From the NCBI GenBank assembly GCA_000708835.1, contig DF236969.1, forward strand, positions 186,001 to 250,000: a DNA stretch of 64,000 nucleotides. The letters run 5' to 3'. The DNA is from Klebsormidium nitens. Taxonomy: Eukaryota; Streptophyta; Klebsormidiophyceae; Klebsormidiales; Klebsormidiaceae. This document shows positions 11,401-25,000 of the stretch, one piece after another; position 1 is the first letter of the stretch, and every line of letters begins with the position of its first letter. The notes under the pieces were generated by a model, which did no database searches, was not told where the DNA came from, and saw nothing but the letters and a program-made list of their open reading frames with translations. Made by a program: the position numbers and the translations under genes.

Positions 11401-14400
11401 TTCAGCACCTCACATCTTGGCGAATACCCACGGTTGATTACGGGCTGATTAGAAGATGGTCATGTGTCCAGTAACCAGACTCAAGCATAATCAGGTTTCG
11501 AAATGCTCTCGAAATGGTCACAGCCCCGTCATAGATCAAGAAGCAGGGTCAAGTCTGTGTTCCCAGCCTGGATAGAATCCAAACCCTTCCTATGCAAACG
11601 CGCGGGTTCTGTCCTCGAACGAGTCTGCTCCAGAAGCTAGAATTTCCGCGCAAGCTAATAGCCACAATCAGAAGCGTTTTTGCCCGCAGTACCCAACAGC
11701 AGTGAAATATTTCTCCTCAAATCATTCGCCGATGTACACAACAATCCGCCGATAGTTCATGCACCACTTTGCCGGTTGCAATCTAACAAAGACCGCGCGT
11801 CTATGCAACAAACAGCTTCGTTCTGCAACACTTCACCTTTATGGTGACCTATTGCAAACTTGCCTGCAACGTTCTCCTGCTCTCGGACCGCGGCCCTCGC
11901 CTCCCCGTCAGCTGGCAGGGACGGCCACACCGCCGGCCGTGGCCAAGGGGACATGCTCAACGCTGCGCTGTTACACGGACTGATTTCTACGCCGCTCCGG
12001 CGACCGACAACGTCCGCCAGGCGGATCAGCTTCGTCCGAGCGTACGAGTACAAGTCGGCCTGCAGGGATGGTCAATGAACCCTTAGACGTCGAGAGCATA
12101 TGCTGCTTTTGTTTAACGATTGGCTTGCTTCAACAAGGTCTGATGTCCGGTGCCTTCTGCTGGAAGCATGCGTGCTTTCGGCGTAAATAAGAGGCTCTTC
12201 ATTTGCCGGCCCTGATTTCCCTCTGGACCGGGCCTTTTAAACTCCAGACGTTTTAGTTGGAGTACAACCGTAAGCGATTTGGCAGCTCAAAAATAGCTGC
12301 ACAAAGAAGACCATTCCACCGGCTGGAGTACCAAGCAAACGAACGGGCAGGTAGAATGAAGTTATGACTCAGGATCTGGACACCTCCCACCTGCAATCTA
12401 TACAAGTTTTGCTCCGTAGCAGCCGCGTTCGCATGTGTGCGTGCCTGATGCCTCTCCGTGGTGGCCTTCACGAGAGTCATGCACGCCGTGAATACCCAAG
12501 ACTCGCGGAAGCAGAAGGGCAGCTGCCGCTCCTGCTTCCCCAGACTTCGCGAAAGGGCTTGGACGAACGTGAGCCCCCGATCGGCAACCTGCACAAGAAT
12601 ATTGACGGGTATTATCGGTGTTGCGGCGAGGAGTGTGCGTGGTTATGCTTTTGGGCAGACAACTATCCAAGCTCCGACTTCCGGAAACCTTCAGAACACC
12701 CCATGTCTGAGCCGAGGCGTGTCCTTTTAGAGTTCTTCGCTTGTCAATGTGCATCAGGAGAACATACATATCATGGGCGGACATGCATCCTTAACATGTG
12801 AAGCGTTGGGCCAAGCTGCTCATGCAGTCAACACAGTGCACCTTACGGAATTCAAACTGCAATAAAGCTGCGGTAAGAGGCTGTCCGTACCTCCCCTGGT
12901 CGCCCCAAAGCGAACAGCAGGGTTGCCTGGCGCGCGAAGACGTACTGCCGGTAGTCAAACTCCTTGACAGAGTCCTCCAGTACGAAGGTCCGGAAGGGCT
13001 TCCTGTCCCGTTGCAGGAGGGCAGCCCGATCGTCCCCTGTATCGGTCCCCCCAAATTCTCGTGGCCGGCCCTTGCCTTCGTTGCTGAGAGCAACCTCCAG
13101 AAAGCACTGCTCGAGCTCGTCGTATTCCCGAAGAGCGTCTTCCCGTAGCTGCGCCATCTCGAACATAAACGCCAGGCTTTCCTGCATTGAAAGCATAAGC
13201 AGGAGCTCAAGAAGCCGGAACGGCAGTTTAGAAATGATCCTTCTGAGTTGAAACCACTTGTCATGGAGCTTGTCTGGAGACCACGGCAAGCCCCACCTGT
13301 TTCAAGAAGAAGCCGTGAGGAAACAAACTCGCCAAAAGCAACACCGGATCTTCAAAACGCCTCAGCTGAGTGATAGCTGCCAGGAAGAGTCTATTAACAA
13401 TGCACCTGCTCTTCCCGACGTACTCCAGAAATAGGAAGCACCCTCTCCATATACAGAATTCAGCGGAATCACCAACCAACTCGTCAACATTCATACGTTG
13501 CACAGTAAGGTCGTTCGTCCAGCAGGCCACTATTGCCTGTGCAGATCGCCAGTCACATCTGATAATCAAAGTGGGCAAGTATGCAGGAAAAAACGCCTCC
13601 TGGCAGGAGCTCACTTTGACCATGTGGAAGCCCACGAAGTTCCACCCTGGCAGGAAGCGGTTCTCGCTCAACTTCTTCACCTCCTCTTCATAATACTGCA
13701 CCCGAGTATCAAGAGTGTACCGGATGCACTCCACAATTTTCGCCTCAATCTCCTCCCATGCTGCGGCGTCAGCGGTGAACAGATCCAGCTTGCAGCACCT
13801 AGAAGTGGTCAAGTAATGAGTTGAAACTCCTCTGTGAAGGAGATCACACGATGATTACAGGCAGGGTGGAGGCATTTTTTGATGAAATATCAGGATACTT
13901 AATGACTTGTTCAAAGCGGAGGCCTTGATCCAGACTGATAACCTGTCACTAGTTGAGAGCCAACAAGCTTTCTGGGGCCCTTAAAATTTCTCAAGCTACT
14001 CACCTTTCCCGTTTCTTCGTGTTGAAATCATCTTCAAGTCTGGCATAGACTCTCTTTGCCGCTTTGATCGCTGCATCTGTAACTGTGCTCTTGACCACAT
14101 ATAGGATGAGCCACTCGCGGTACTCTGAAGCGACCATAGACCGCAGGCGGGGTCGGACGGCTGCCTTGTACTCATCGGAATCCTGCGAGGGATGAGAACC
14201 ACAGGAACTTAGATGGAGTGCCTGCCTCGTAAAGATACAATCTCAGCCAGCAACAACCTCTCAGCAGTCATGGTTTGAACGTCTGAAGTTTTCAACCATC
14301 CCTGCACCTCCAGGAACTATGACAAAGTTGCAATATATGAGGGAACTTTTCATTTACAGTGAAAAACATTTGTGCTTGAAGCACCGGCAGTCTGCTGTCA

Positions 14401-14911
14401 TAGCTTGACTACTACCACCAGATAACCTCCATGGCAGTCTGAGACTTACTTCGCAAGTGACTACAATGAGGTGGCAATATGGATGGCGGAACCAGAATGG
14501 GGTCCTCTGTCCTTCGGGCCGACTTCTCAGGCGGCTGTCAGTTGAGGTGATAAATTCCACTAGCAGCTTCTCGAGTGCCACCGGATTCTTGGTCTTGTTG
14601 TTCAGAGTAGCCCTCTTGAATGGAGCCCGACTTTCAAAAGCATCCTTGATGAGCGGCCAGAAGTTCCAAGTGTCCTCCACTGCGAGGGGACAACAAGTGG
14701 CATGAGAATCTTCATGATTACATCAACAATGCACCTCGGGTCCAGTACAATCAGAACGACTCATTCAAAAATGACAAAATGAAACAATGAATGCAGGGCA
14801 ACTCAGACTTGCAAATATGCAGGCTGGCATGGAATTGCGCTTACCTGACACAATCAATTTCTCGTTGACATCGGGGGCATTGTACTGCTCAGGAGTGTAC
14901 AGGAAAGCCAT
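5497..14911 (-). CDS. TRS130: TRAPPII complex subunit TRS130/TRAPPC10 (CLUB), 16 exons, 1,360 aa
   Basis: This subunit marks the TRAPPII tether, which activates Rab GTPases at the Golgi/TGN and is needed for plant cell-plate formation. Exons (descending): 14911-14845, 14679-14450, 14182-14004, 13798-13615, 13181-12891, 12588-12391, 12059-11864, 11408-11232, 10840-10629, 10238-10026, 9682-9500, 9197-9026, 8446-7491, 7034-6444, 6025-5868, 5572-5497. All phases agree and the total is 4,083 nt. The protein follows the remembered Arabidopsis TRS130 from end to end: NNKTKNPV and RLRSR near the N-terminus, RCCKLD, the LREDALREYDELE segment, PWPRPAVWPSLP, AAADNYHRS, LDSLSLTL, LKLEFG, WRVERL, and a C-terminus containing GPHLVCVLPP. 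It is about 100 residues longer than the Arabidopsis protein, mainly a Pro/Thr/Gly-rich insert in exon 13 (about 7650-7900). Introns 7 and 14 appear to use GC donors. The ATG at 14911 is the first of exon 1 and gives a natural N-terminus. The gene is divergent to Furry, with 1.15 kb between starts. Confidence 0.95.
6026..6443 (-). other. Probable GC-AG intron (TRS130 intron 14)
   Basis: Exon 14 has its best donor at CAG|GCAAGG (GC at 6443-6442), and the next exon begins after cttgcag with Trp-Met-Ile-Ala-Gly, the residues expected in TRS130. A GT donor 12 nt downstream (TTC|GTACAC) would also keep frame and add four residues, but it fits the donor consensus poorly. Confidence 0.6.
11409..11863 (-). 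other. Probable GC-AG intron (TRS130 intron 7)
   Basis: The donor is CAG|GCAAGT, a perfect consensus apart from GC. The downstream exon read in phase gives the conserved NRRRA block, which confirms the phase. A GT site 15 nt further on (ATAG|GTCACC) would also keep frame and insert five residues, so the choice is not forced. Confidence 0.55.
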
Positions 14912-16059
14912 CTTCAAGCTTTGTCAAGTATTTGAAATCGCAAATACCCCCTTTTGACAGAAATCCTTGCGAATGAAAGCTGCCCCCAATTCAGGAGGAT
15001 ACTTTTTTGGCCCACTACCACCAAATTTACAAGGCCGCCAGAGCTGTGCAGGATGCAACTACAACCACCACCTTCATTTACATCATAGCATCAGAATGCT
15101 TGCCACTGGTCTCAAATTTTGTAAGACAATTTGCAACCAGCTATAGTTGACCACTGGGCTCAAGGGAGGATCTGGAAAATCTGGAGAGCTGAAAGCAAAG
15201 CTGTGGCTCTAGATTGAAGCCTACAGACCAAGCTACATTCTTCTTCTATTTTGACAGGGCCACTTGTCCCCCACATAATACCGGGATGTCGAAAGATTCT
15301 TGCTCATAACCAATGACATTATGGCGTAGGCAACCGCGCCACTTTTATACGTCAATCTAGAAAGAGGATATGAGGTTGTTTAAGAGGGACCCTGAACAAG
15401 CTTTCAGTCGCCTTGCAGCAATTGCTCAAACTCTAAAGCAGCTGCCTGGTGCTGGCACACCACGAGAGACGTGCAGAAGCTGGGCTTGACGCCTTGGTCT
15501 ACAGACCTCTACAGGCTCTAGTCTAATAGACCAGCAGACTCTCACATGTACAGCTAGAGCTCTTCAGACTTCATTTACCTACTTGAAGTTGAAGTTGCTT
15601 CTCCTCACGAGTAGTGTCTCCTTCCTCGCTGCACTGCCCCGATCGGACGGCAACACTGCGATTATTGACAAGGTACTGGCTATCTGACGGTCGAGAAACT
15701 ATTGCTTTGTCCCTCTGTTGCGTGCCTATTTCCAGGCGCAGGGCAAACCCTAATCTGCGGCGCTCTGATCGAGGGGCACGGAGCTGTATTTACAGTCCGA
15801 GGCCCTGGCAGCTGCCAGCTGGTGAGTGACTGAAATCTGGGCGGTGAGCTGGGCTGCTGGGGCGCCACTATCCTGTGGAGCTGGGGGAAGAGTGACAGTC
15901 CTTAAAACGCTGATTGATTTTCATCTTTAGGTTTGAATCGCAGATGCCGAAGTACTTGCTGCTCAAGGTCAGGGAATTGGAGCCTAGAGTTGGGCCTCTG
16001 AAAGTGTGAAGGATGATGATGTCCCAAGCTAACTTCATTTGAGCTGTCATTGGGGCAAT
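14912..16059. promoter_or_regulatory. Divergent intergenic region between TRS130 and the Furry-family gene
   Basis: The 1,148 bp between the two start codons must hold both 5' UTRs and both promoters. I see no conserved box that I would name, no tRNA and no convincing ORF. The call as regulatory DNA rests only on the head-to-head gene order. Confidence 0.45.
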
Positions 16060-19000
16060 ATGCCAGCCAGAACGAAAGCTAATCCTGGGGCGATGGACGA
16101 CGTGAGTGATCAGGTTCGGGTCCTCATTTTGAGGCAGGTGCAGCTAAATGCGACGATGGCAGGAGAACATCCGCCGCCCATTCCAGCCAAGCTGATTACG
16201 CCGTTGATGACAAGGGTCTTGGCTTTCCAGCTGCCAGATGTAACGACAGGGCTGGAGCTTCTTCAGTCATATCTGCTAGATCTATGTGAAGCTGGAAGGT
16301 AAGTCTGACTGACTGAGTCCTTCATTGCACGTGTTGGTCGCTTGGTCGTATCTCTCTTAGAAGTTGCACGAATGAAAGGAATAGCAGGGCGTGTCACCGT
16401 TATTGGTGGAGTATGTTGGTACATCAACATCGATCCATGAAGCTTCTTCTCAGTGGCCAGCTTCAATTTTCTAAGATAAGCTCACTCTGGTTGCAGTCTG
16501 TCCATTGCGGAGTTAATCGACGAGCTGATGAAGCTTCCAGCAATATTTGATCCCGTATCCAAGGCTTACACAGCTGCAAGGCTATTCACTTTGACCGTAC
16601 TCAGAAAGGCATTGACCTCTGCGGAGCAATGTGCTGCTACATCACCAGGTAAGTATGACCTCTCACAAAGTGTTTTCAGATCATATAATGTCAGGGTACT
16701 CTGTTTGCAAACGAAATTGATGAGTCATATGTATTAAGTCTGGTCGTTGTACACTTCATTTCGGGTGGTGCCCAAAGAAACCTGTCAAGAAGAAGTTTCT
16801 TTTGCAACTCCGGGAACTTCTGACCATCCTATCAGAACTGCTGAAATCCATAATGTGAGAGCCTTGTTGTTGCAAGTGACCAGAATGACAGAGCTGTTTC
16901 AAAGTTCCTCCTCTTGGATGCAGGTATTTGGGAAGGGCTGCACCCCCCCCATTTGGCATTCGTACTTGATGGCCTGATGGCAGTCCCACGCTTTGAGGAA
17001 TTCGCAGAATATTCAGGCGATTTTACTGGGACCAGCATGGAATTCTCAAGCACCACTGGGGCTGTGCCTTTCAAGCAATCGCAAGCACTCGCAGCTTTGG
17101 AGCGGAGTCTAGCCTTTCTCTCACGAAGGCATCTGGTGCCACTGGTGAACCTAGTGCTCGAGAGACTTGCAGAGAAACTGCCGGCGGCAGGTGAGAGAAT
17201 GATTTCACAGAGGTTTACCTTTGACCATGGCTTGGGCGATCTCACCCAACACAGGGCCATTTTAGCACATATGTCTCTTGATTCTAAACATGCACTTGGA
17301 TTTTAAAGGTACTCATCGACTCAGACATAAGTTGCAATTTGTCTGACCAATTCTGACAGCTTACCACACTGCAGGTTCTGGAGCATTCTCAGGGATGATT
17401 TCGAATGCCTTTCATAGTGGTGGGGCCTCTTCTCCGAAATGGATGCTGCAAGCATCTTTCCTGAGTGCCGCTGGTATGTGGCAATTCAGCTTCTTGGAAA
17501 GCGACAAGGAAGAAGCAACATGCCGCCTCCTGCAAGCTGTCTGGGATTCTGCAATTCCTGACGCGCAAAGAAGCAGCCAGGTGAGCAACTACCTTCGAGA
17601 TTGTGTGTTAGTTAATCTGTAAGAGTGCCATCCTTCCGGCACTTCCGGCTGACGTGTAGCAACGGTTTCTCTCTGACTCGTAGTTGGCAAAACTTGAATG
17701 AAGTAGAGCACATTTGGCGTGTTGTCAGTTGAGAGAATCAAAGTCACAGACAACAGTCTGCCAGATCCATGCAATTGCGCGAACACTGGAGAACCAGGAA
17801 TGCCTTACTTTCTAATCCGGGGTAATTATGCCTGCCTGCAGAGACGTGTTCTTCTTATCGCTCTCACTGAGATCTGGCGCACCCTCTCACAAGAGGTCCA
17901 CGCCTCCCCTCGAGGGGCGGCTGAATGGAAGGACCTGCTGGGGCCTGAACCGAAGTCGCTGGGAGCCCTGTTCGAGTTGCAGGAGCACTTCTTCTCGACT
18001 GCACAGAAGTGGATCAGGAAGCAGAAGATTAGGAACGAGGCCCTGTCGTTTATGCAGGTAAGCCTTAAAGATATCTACGCACGGAGACCGTGTGCAGGTT
18101 TCGAGGGCCCCTCTGCAGCGAGCCAAACAAGGGCATACACGAAAGCGAAAAAGGAGCCGCATGACTTCGACTTGGCATTCTTTGTCAAGCCGAATGAGAC
18201 TAAACACCGTTTCAACCCGTGTGCGTGGACCTTTCCAAGCCCGCTGAATTGGAATCAATGCCCTCGCAGGTCTTACTGTGCCACGGAAAGCCGGAGTTCT
18301 TCAAGTCGAAGCATCGGGGGTTTTTTGTGACTGCGCTGGTGGCGGCTTGCAATGACGCACCAAGCAGAAGCGGCGCACTGCAGGTTGCGGCAGCGTATCT
18401 CGAGCAGGCACCGGAGATCTTCGTCAACCAGGTAAGAATGTTGCGATGAGGTGATATGCTCTTCGTCTTAGCTACTTAGTGAAAGCCCCGCATAAGTGGC
18501 TTGCACGACAAAAGTTCCAACATCTTACAGCCGGAGAAGCCTCACCATGAGTGCACAAGAATCCTACGAACGATAAGTGCTCCATGAGCTGGGAGACTCT
18601 CGAGTGCTTTCAAGAGTTACCGCACAGTAATCGGCTTCGTCTGCCTATCGTCTGTCTTCCAAAGCTTGGTTCGAGTTGGCTTTTCAAACAAGTTGACCGA
18701 GGCGAGTTTTGGACCATACCCTCTTGCAGATTCGGGAGGTTTGGAAAGCGGAGGTGCTGACGCTCAGCGCGGCAACCTTTCCAAAGCGCGTGGCCTGCCC
18801 GGCGACGGAGTTCAAGGCCCTAACGGAGTTCCTGACCGCCACAGCACGCCTCGAGCTGAAGCTGGGTGTGACGGCCATCCAAAGCATCCTCTCGTCACCT
18901 AGGCATCACGCAACACAGAAGGTAAACGCGCCCCGAGTGCTTCCGTTCGGCAAATCGCCTTTCATTCCTGCCTCCCAGTCTTGTTTGAATGCGCACTGTC

Positions 19001-22000
19001 TGAACGGTGAAATGGTCTTCTTCTGGCCCAATGCTCATCGCAACCAAATCAAATGACTCACCTCCGTCTTTTACCCGTTTCTGTCCAGGTCGTGGCACTT
19101 CGGGCCCTCAAAGCTCTCATGGCGAAGAAGTCCTCCGTCAAGATTCTTGCCTTGGACCAAACGCTGCTTCCGACAGTGAGTAACAACCCGCGCTCACTTC
19201 TCCGGGTGAAAGACTGAGCTTGTCTGCAAAGTTTTCAAAATGTGCCATCCGGCTGGAAGCTTTACTGCCATACCTCGCAGACTATGGCTTCCGACGGCTG
19301 GTCTCGTCTTTTCCACCGGGAGTCGGACAGATCTGCTCGCCCAAGAAATTGATGGAAGCAAAGATATCTACAAATGAGTGTCACTATGAAAGGAACACCT
19401 AAATGACCGAGAGCAATTAGGTCGCAATCGATGTCAGGCGACAAGTAGGTTGCAATGGTTGTCAGTCGACAAGTCAGTATCTCTATGACTCACCTCCTCT
19501 CGTATGTCTGTTGCAGATCCTGGGCTGTATTGCTGACAAAACCGAGCCCTTTCTCGCCGTCGAGGCCGTTTTCTGCCTGCCACCCGTCTGGCCTTCTCTT
19601 CCGACTGCGCGCTCGGCTGCGCCTCCTGAAGTGGACAAGGCCTCGAAGGGCCAGTCTGCTCCACAGCGGGTGGTAGATTCCAAGGAGGAAATCATGGAAG
19701 CTCTGGAAGAGTTTGCGAGGTCCACAGACAGGTATCCTACTTGTGACAATACTGCCATGCCCTAGAGTCCGTGTCCTTTTTCTGCCATGCAACTGTGCAA
19801 ATAGCTCCTGAAAAATTGAAGGTCAAATCTCCCTAAACGAACAGTCTCGAAGGATGATCTTTCACGGACAAGACTGACAGGTCCTCAACGCCCTCTAAGG
19901 ACCCGAAATATCCAGTTGACGATGATTGATGTAAAGAGTTTGGTTGTCCTATTTTCGACAATCTAACTCAACATGGCTTCTTGTTCACTGCAGGATGATT
20001 GCTGCAGCCGCTATCAAGGCTCTGCGGGAGCTTGCTCCCTTGCTGAGCCCTTTCGAGCTTCTGAGAGCTCTTAAGATCCATGCTTACACCGTCACGGCCG
20101 ACCTTCAGGCGTCCGTTGAAGCATGGTAAGCCCTCAAGTTGCCCGTCGCCTTCTACGAGCACCTCAGTGCAGAAGTCTTCGTACTGAAAACGTGGGGACT
20201 GAAAGAGTAGGACCGGCAAGCTCAGCTGTAAAGCGATCCTTCCTGACCCCAAGCGAAGGTTCGGTACTGTAACTGGAAGTGTGACCGTGTCCAGAAACCA
20301 CATAGCAGCAAAATTCACGTCGCTTGAATGTGATCCGAAGCCGGTTTCTGATTTTCTTCAGGACGACCAACCTCGAAGACGTGCGAAGTATCCTCGCCAC
20401 CTTGAAAGCGGCCACTCAAGCAGCTCCAGCCGCTGAAAGACGCGCTACCAACGGATCACCAACTTCACCGGAAGCTCCGAGCCCAGTGGTTGACCCTCTC
20501 ATTCCTCAAGCTCAGTGGTGCCAGACAAGACTGAAGGTGGAGGGCCTGTCCCTTCTGGGGCTAATGCACCCAGACAAGCTCGTATGGGAGAAGGCGAGAG
20601 TGGTGCTTGCAGCCCTGAACGACCCCAAGTTTCGAGAAATGGAAGCTAGAGCCGAACCGGCGCCGCTTTCTCCGAGACCGCAGGCTAGGATGTCTGCGCC
20701 GGAGGCTGTACTTAAAAGTTCCACGGAGAGCGGGACGGAACCGGTCGACAGCACGAGGGGAGACAGCGCCGCAGTTTCCAGCGACTGGGAGAGTCGGTCG
20801 GGCTCTGAAGGCGCGGAGCAGGCAGCCAGCGTTCCGTTTCTGGCGGACGCTCTCTTAGTCGGACAGCCGCAGGGTTTGGGCGCGGAGGTTTGGGAGCGGC
20901 GAAGCGGGGCGGTCGGTGTGGCTTGGGCGCCGGAGCTGTGGCCATTCTTGGTCCAGCAGAGCGAGAGGTACTCATTCTGCATCGAGTGGGTTTGGAACAA
21001 GGTCCGGAGGCACAAGACGGAATGGAAGGCCGCGAGTCAAGATAGGAGCAAGGTGCAAGGAGAGGACGCCTCGACCTCCAGAATGCCATCGGCAGCGCCT
21101 TCCGGCGTGGAGGAGGCCTCACAACATTCTGCCCAGCTGCAGCGGAACCACGTGTACTTTCTGTGCCTGTGCATGCGAGAGACGCAGCATCCGGAAGTGA
21201 GTAACGGCCTCCCGTAAGCCTGTGCTATAATGCTTGTATTTGCCGCCCTGCTTTTGGATCTTGATCCAACTATGCCCAAAAGCCTGCGCTTCTGCATCCC
21301 TCAGGATTCCATGTGAGGTTTTTACTCATGCGGCAGAACTCCCGTGGCTAGCCAATCGCATAAAAAGTTGGATGGATACAAAGGCCGGGTAGCCAGTCTA
21401 TTGATACCGGAGTCTTCTTTGTAATTTTTGTCTTGGGTTTGAAGTTTCTGCTCAGCTGATGAGCGATGCAAAGCTGAAAATGTGGGTGGGAAACTGACAC
21501 ACATTCGACTCTGTGCGTGGACAGCTGGACCTCGACGAGGCCGCCAAAGGCCGCAAGCGCCAGGTGTTTCAGTGGGCCGACGTGGCAGCCAAGCCGGGAC
21601 TTCCGCTGATGACGTCCAAGGGCGTCACCGCTCGCAAGGCCGCTCGCGCCGACGACGAGGCGCGCGCTTGGCTCAATAAGCGGCGCATGACGCGCGCAGC
21701 GGTGCGCGAGTGCCTGCAGCAGGTGTGGGAGCACGTGCAGGGCGTGTACGAGGGGGTGGCCGGCGACGAGACAGCGCAGCTCCTGCTATGCGTGGACGCC
21801 ATCCACGCCTCCTGCCATGAGGATCTTATTCTGGAGGTAGGCCGAACAACGGGCATCCGATCTGCAATCTAGAAATGCTTCCAATATCTTTCTCGTCAGA
21901 GACAGATGACCTCACTGGTCGTAACAGAAGCAAGACAGCTCAACTCCGGAGAGGGGAACGTCGCTCGATTTTTATAGTAAGAAACGGGATCTTCAAAGTT

Positions 22001-25000
22001 GCTTTCATTGTTCGATGAGCGCACCAGGTTCGACAGTAGCATCGATAAATGGTCAGAAAGTGTGGGAAGGGCACTCTTTTTGACAACGACTATCTTTCTT
22101 TCCAGCTGAAACGATACCAAACGCAGCAGCGGATGGGCGCCGCCCCTCTCTCAACCACCACCCACCACAGCAGCAATAGCGTCAACAGCGGAAACATCAT
22201 GCGGAAGGGTTCGATGCAATTGCCGGGGTCACCTACCAAACGTTACGACGGCACCTTCGAGTTCCAATCGGCGGCCACATCGGACTTCTATTACCAGGTA
22301 TGAGCCCTGTAGTTTCGCACTTTCCAACTGAACCTTTGGGCCTCCTGAACCTGACACGCCGAGGCCACGACCTTGTCATTCAAGTCCCAGTAACTCCCAT
22401 CATTATTGCACTTCCACTCCGCAATGCTTACAATTCCTCGTCCTCATAACGCGCCACCTTTCGCCATTCTCCCTCAAGAGGATTGCGTGCAAGCAAGCCT
22501 CAAATACAGAAAAGAGCGCTCTGATTGCTGAGTGCATTAACGCGGGCACTGAAGCATGTGTGGTTTCCAACTTCAGGAGAATGTGCTGTACGTGTTGGCT
22601 GGCCTGTACGCCCGCACGTCCCCCGAGGACTATCGAGCGGCACCAGCGCCAGTCCGGAGCGCTCTGGAGGAGTTCGTCGGGGCCTGGTCCCGGGAGCAGG
22701 ACCTGAGCAACTTCGCGGGGCTGAGTGTCAAGGTGGGCCTGCTTTCGTGAAAAGCACGCGAAAGTTTAATAGACAAGGAGATCCATCTGTTTGATAGGAG
22801 CAACTCAGATTTGTCGGGCACTTTGCATTTGGGTAAAGTCAATGACAAGGGCAGAGTTGGTCAAGATTGCAGCCTGTGTTACCACGACTGACCTTCAGTA
22901 CAACTTACGTGGGTCGTTGAAAGATGGGTCGGTTCTCAACGTACTCGCGCCGATGATTGTGGTTCAGACGCGACCTTTTCAACACACAACTCGCTTGCTT
23001 GGTCGAAATGTGTCCTTGAGCTTGACCGCTTCGGACGTCTGCTGAGCTCTAATTCGTCTGCAGGTCCGCATGTACGCCGTCCGCATCATTGAGCTGTACC
23101 TGCTGTACACCACGGCCGCGGTGCAGGCCGCCGTCGCCCACACCGGAGCGTCCGGTGCGGACCGAGCGGAGCAGGAAGCGGCGTTCGTCCCGTCGCTCAC
23201 GTACCGGACCAACATGTTCAAATGCCTCACCGTCAAGTGGAGCCACGGGCTGCCGCCCGCAGGTTCTGCGGCAGGTTCTGGAGCCACGGCCGCCGGTAAG
23301 TCCTCGACTTGACAACTAAAGATAAGATGGTGTTAGCCGAAAGCGTTTCGGTCGGTCCTCGGTTCTGCTCTGCGGTGTGCGCCTTGTGTCGCGTTAGCTG
23401 ACCAAAGTAGCATTGTCATGCTGCATGCATGATGGATCACAAGATGAAAGATGGATTTCACACCTGTCAATGTCCGCTGGAAAGAAAGTAACGGCTCTAA
23501 GTTACGCGCAACGACTCTCGGAGCTTTGTCTCGGTGAATATCTCCTGCATTGTGTCTGGCACGGCGCGTAGCATTGAGCCGGCCTTTCCCGTTTCCAGAT
23601 GACACAAGGCGCAAGACCGGTGCTCCTGGGGGGAAAGGGAGCGAGCGGCCATCCAGCCTGGACGACGCAGTTGCGAAGGCGGTCGCAGCCCTCGTCAGCA
23701 TGGGCCCCTTGAAGGACCGGGACTTCGAGAACACCCTCCTGCGCTACTTACAGGTGGGCCGCCGCTTCAAAGGTTGCAACCAGTCGCACATTGTTGTTTT
23801 GCGTTGCTTCAAGGTAAACGAGCGCCTGAGTTGACGAGATGGTGCTAGGCAGCTTGTCGATGAATGAGCCGCTTCGTGATGTCATTCAGTGAGCTGAACC
23901 CAGCATCATCCAATTCGAGTGTTGGATGGATTGGATGGTTTTTTGGTAATCCCCGTCGGGAGAAACAGCCTTGCCTGAAACCTCTTTCTGCAACCCAATC
24001 GAAACACTTGCGCTCCGTTTCGTTCTTTTATCTTAATTCAACTTTCTGCAGCTTCTTCCAAATGATTAAGCTCACAGGTGACATGGATTCACGGTCACTA
24101 GGGGAAGGCCTTGCATTCCTTGCCCTCCGATCCGTCTGTCGCTGTCAATTCAGGCCAATCGGAGAAAGGGAAGGAATCCTCTGCTCTTAGCAAACCGTAT
24201 ACCATTGCCACCTGGCAGACGTACCACGCGCGCGGCAGCCCCGGTGTGCGCGCTCAGGTGGCCGAGTCGATGGCCGTGTTCCTGCGGCACAACCCGCACC
24301 GCGTGCGCAGCTTCATCGCCGGCAGCTTCGCACAGCTCCACCGCGTGCTCGAGAAGGACGAGGCGGCCGCGCTCGCGCTCACCTACTTCCGCGCGCTCGC
24401 GCGCAGCGTGGAGAGCGAGCTGGAGGAGTGGCTCACCGTGCGGGGGCTGCACCCGGCCAAGGTGGGCCGCGTTCGGACACTCGGTTGACGAGTCGTCAAC
24501 AGGATGGTATTGTGTTGGTACTAGATGGTCATTCTCAGTCGGCCGCTAAGCCATGGACGTAGATCTTGGGTAATGAGATCCGATCTACTTTCCTTTGGGA
24601 AGTAGACACGATGACCGAGCACTTTTGTAACACCTGCTTCTGTGAAGTCGCCTCAATGAGTCATACCGGCTTTTGCCCAACATAGAGTTGAAGTGCTCTT
24701 TTCTCTGCTCGCAGATCTTGCACCTCTGCCTCCTGCATCTGACGTCAACAGGCGAGGCGTTCCGCCACGTGGCGCTCGAGCTGCTTGCCACGCTGGAGAG
24801 CAACGCAGAGCGCCCCGCTGCCCTGCTTCAGGGGGTTCTACCCGCCCACAACGACGCCCCCCCCGAGCTGTACATAGCGGCGGCAGTCACGACTTCGGTC
24901 CACCTCGCGGATGCTCACCCCGAGTACACCGTAGCCATAATGAAAGAAGCGCTGTCGCTCCAGCAGATCCTTCCCAAAGACGTCATCCCCACGATTCTGA

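Noticed and set aside
16747..16923. Open frame between Furry exons 2 and 3
   Set aside because: It could be joined in phase to exon 2, but it would not then join the exon 3 frame without a frameshift. Treating it as intron fits exactly.
23864..24190. Candidate extra Furry exon in this intron
   Set aside because: The frame is open but no acceptor/donor pair keeps phase with exons 16 and 17.
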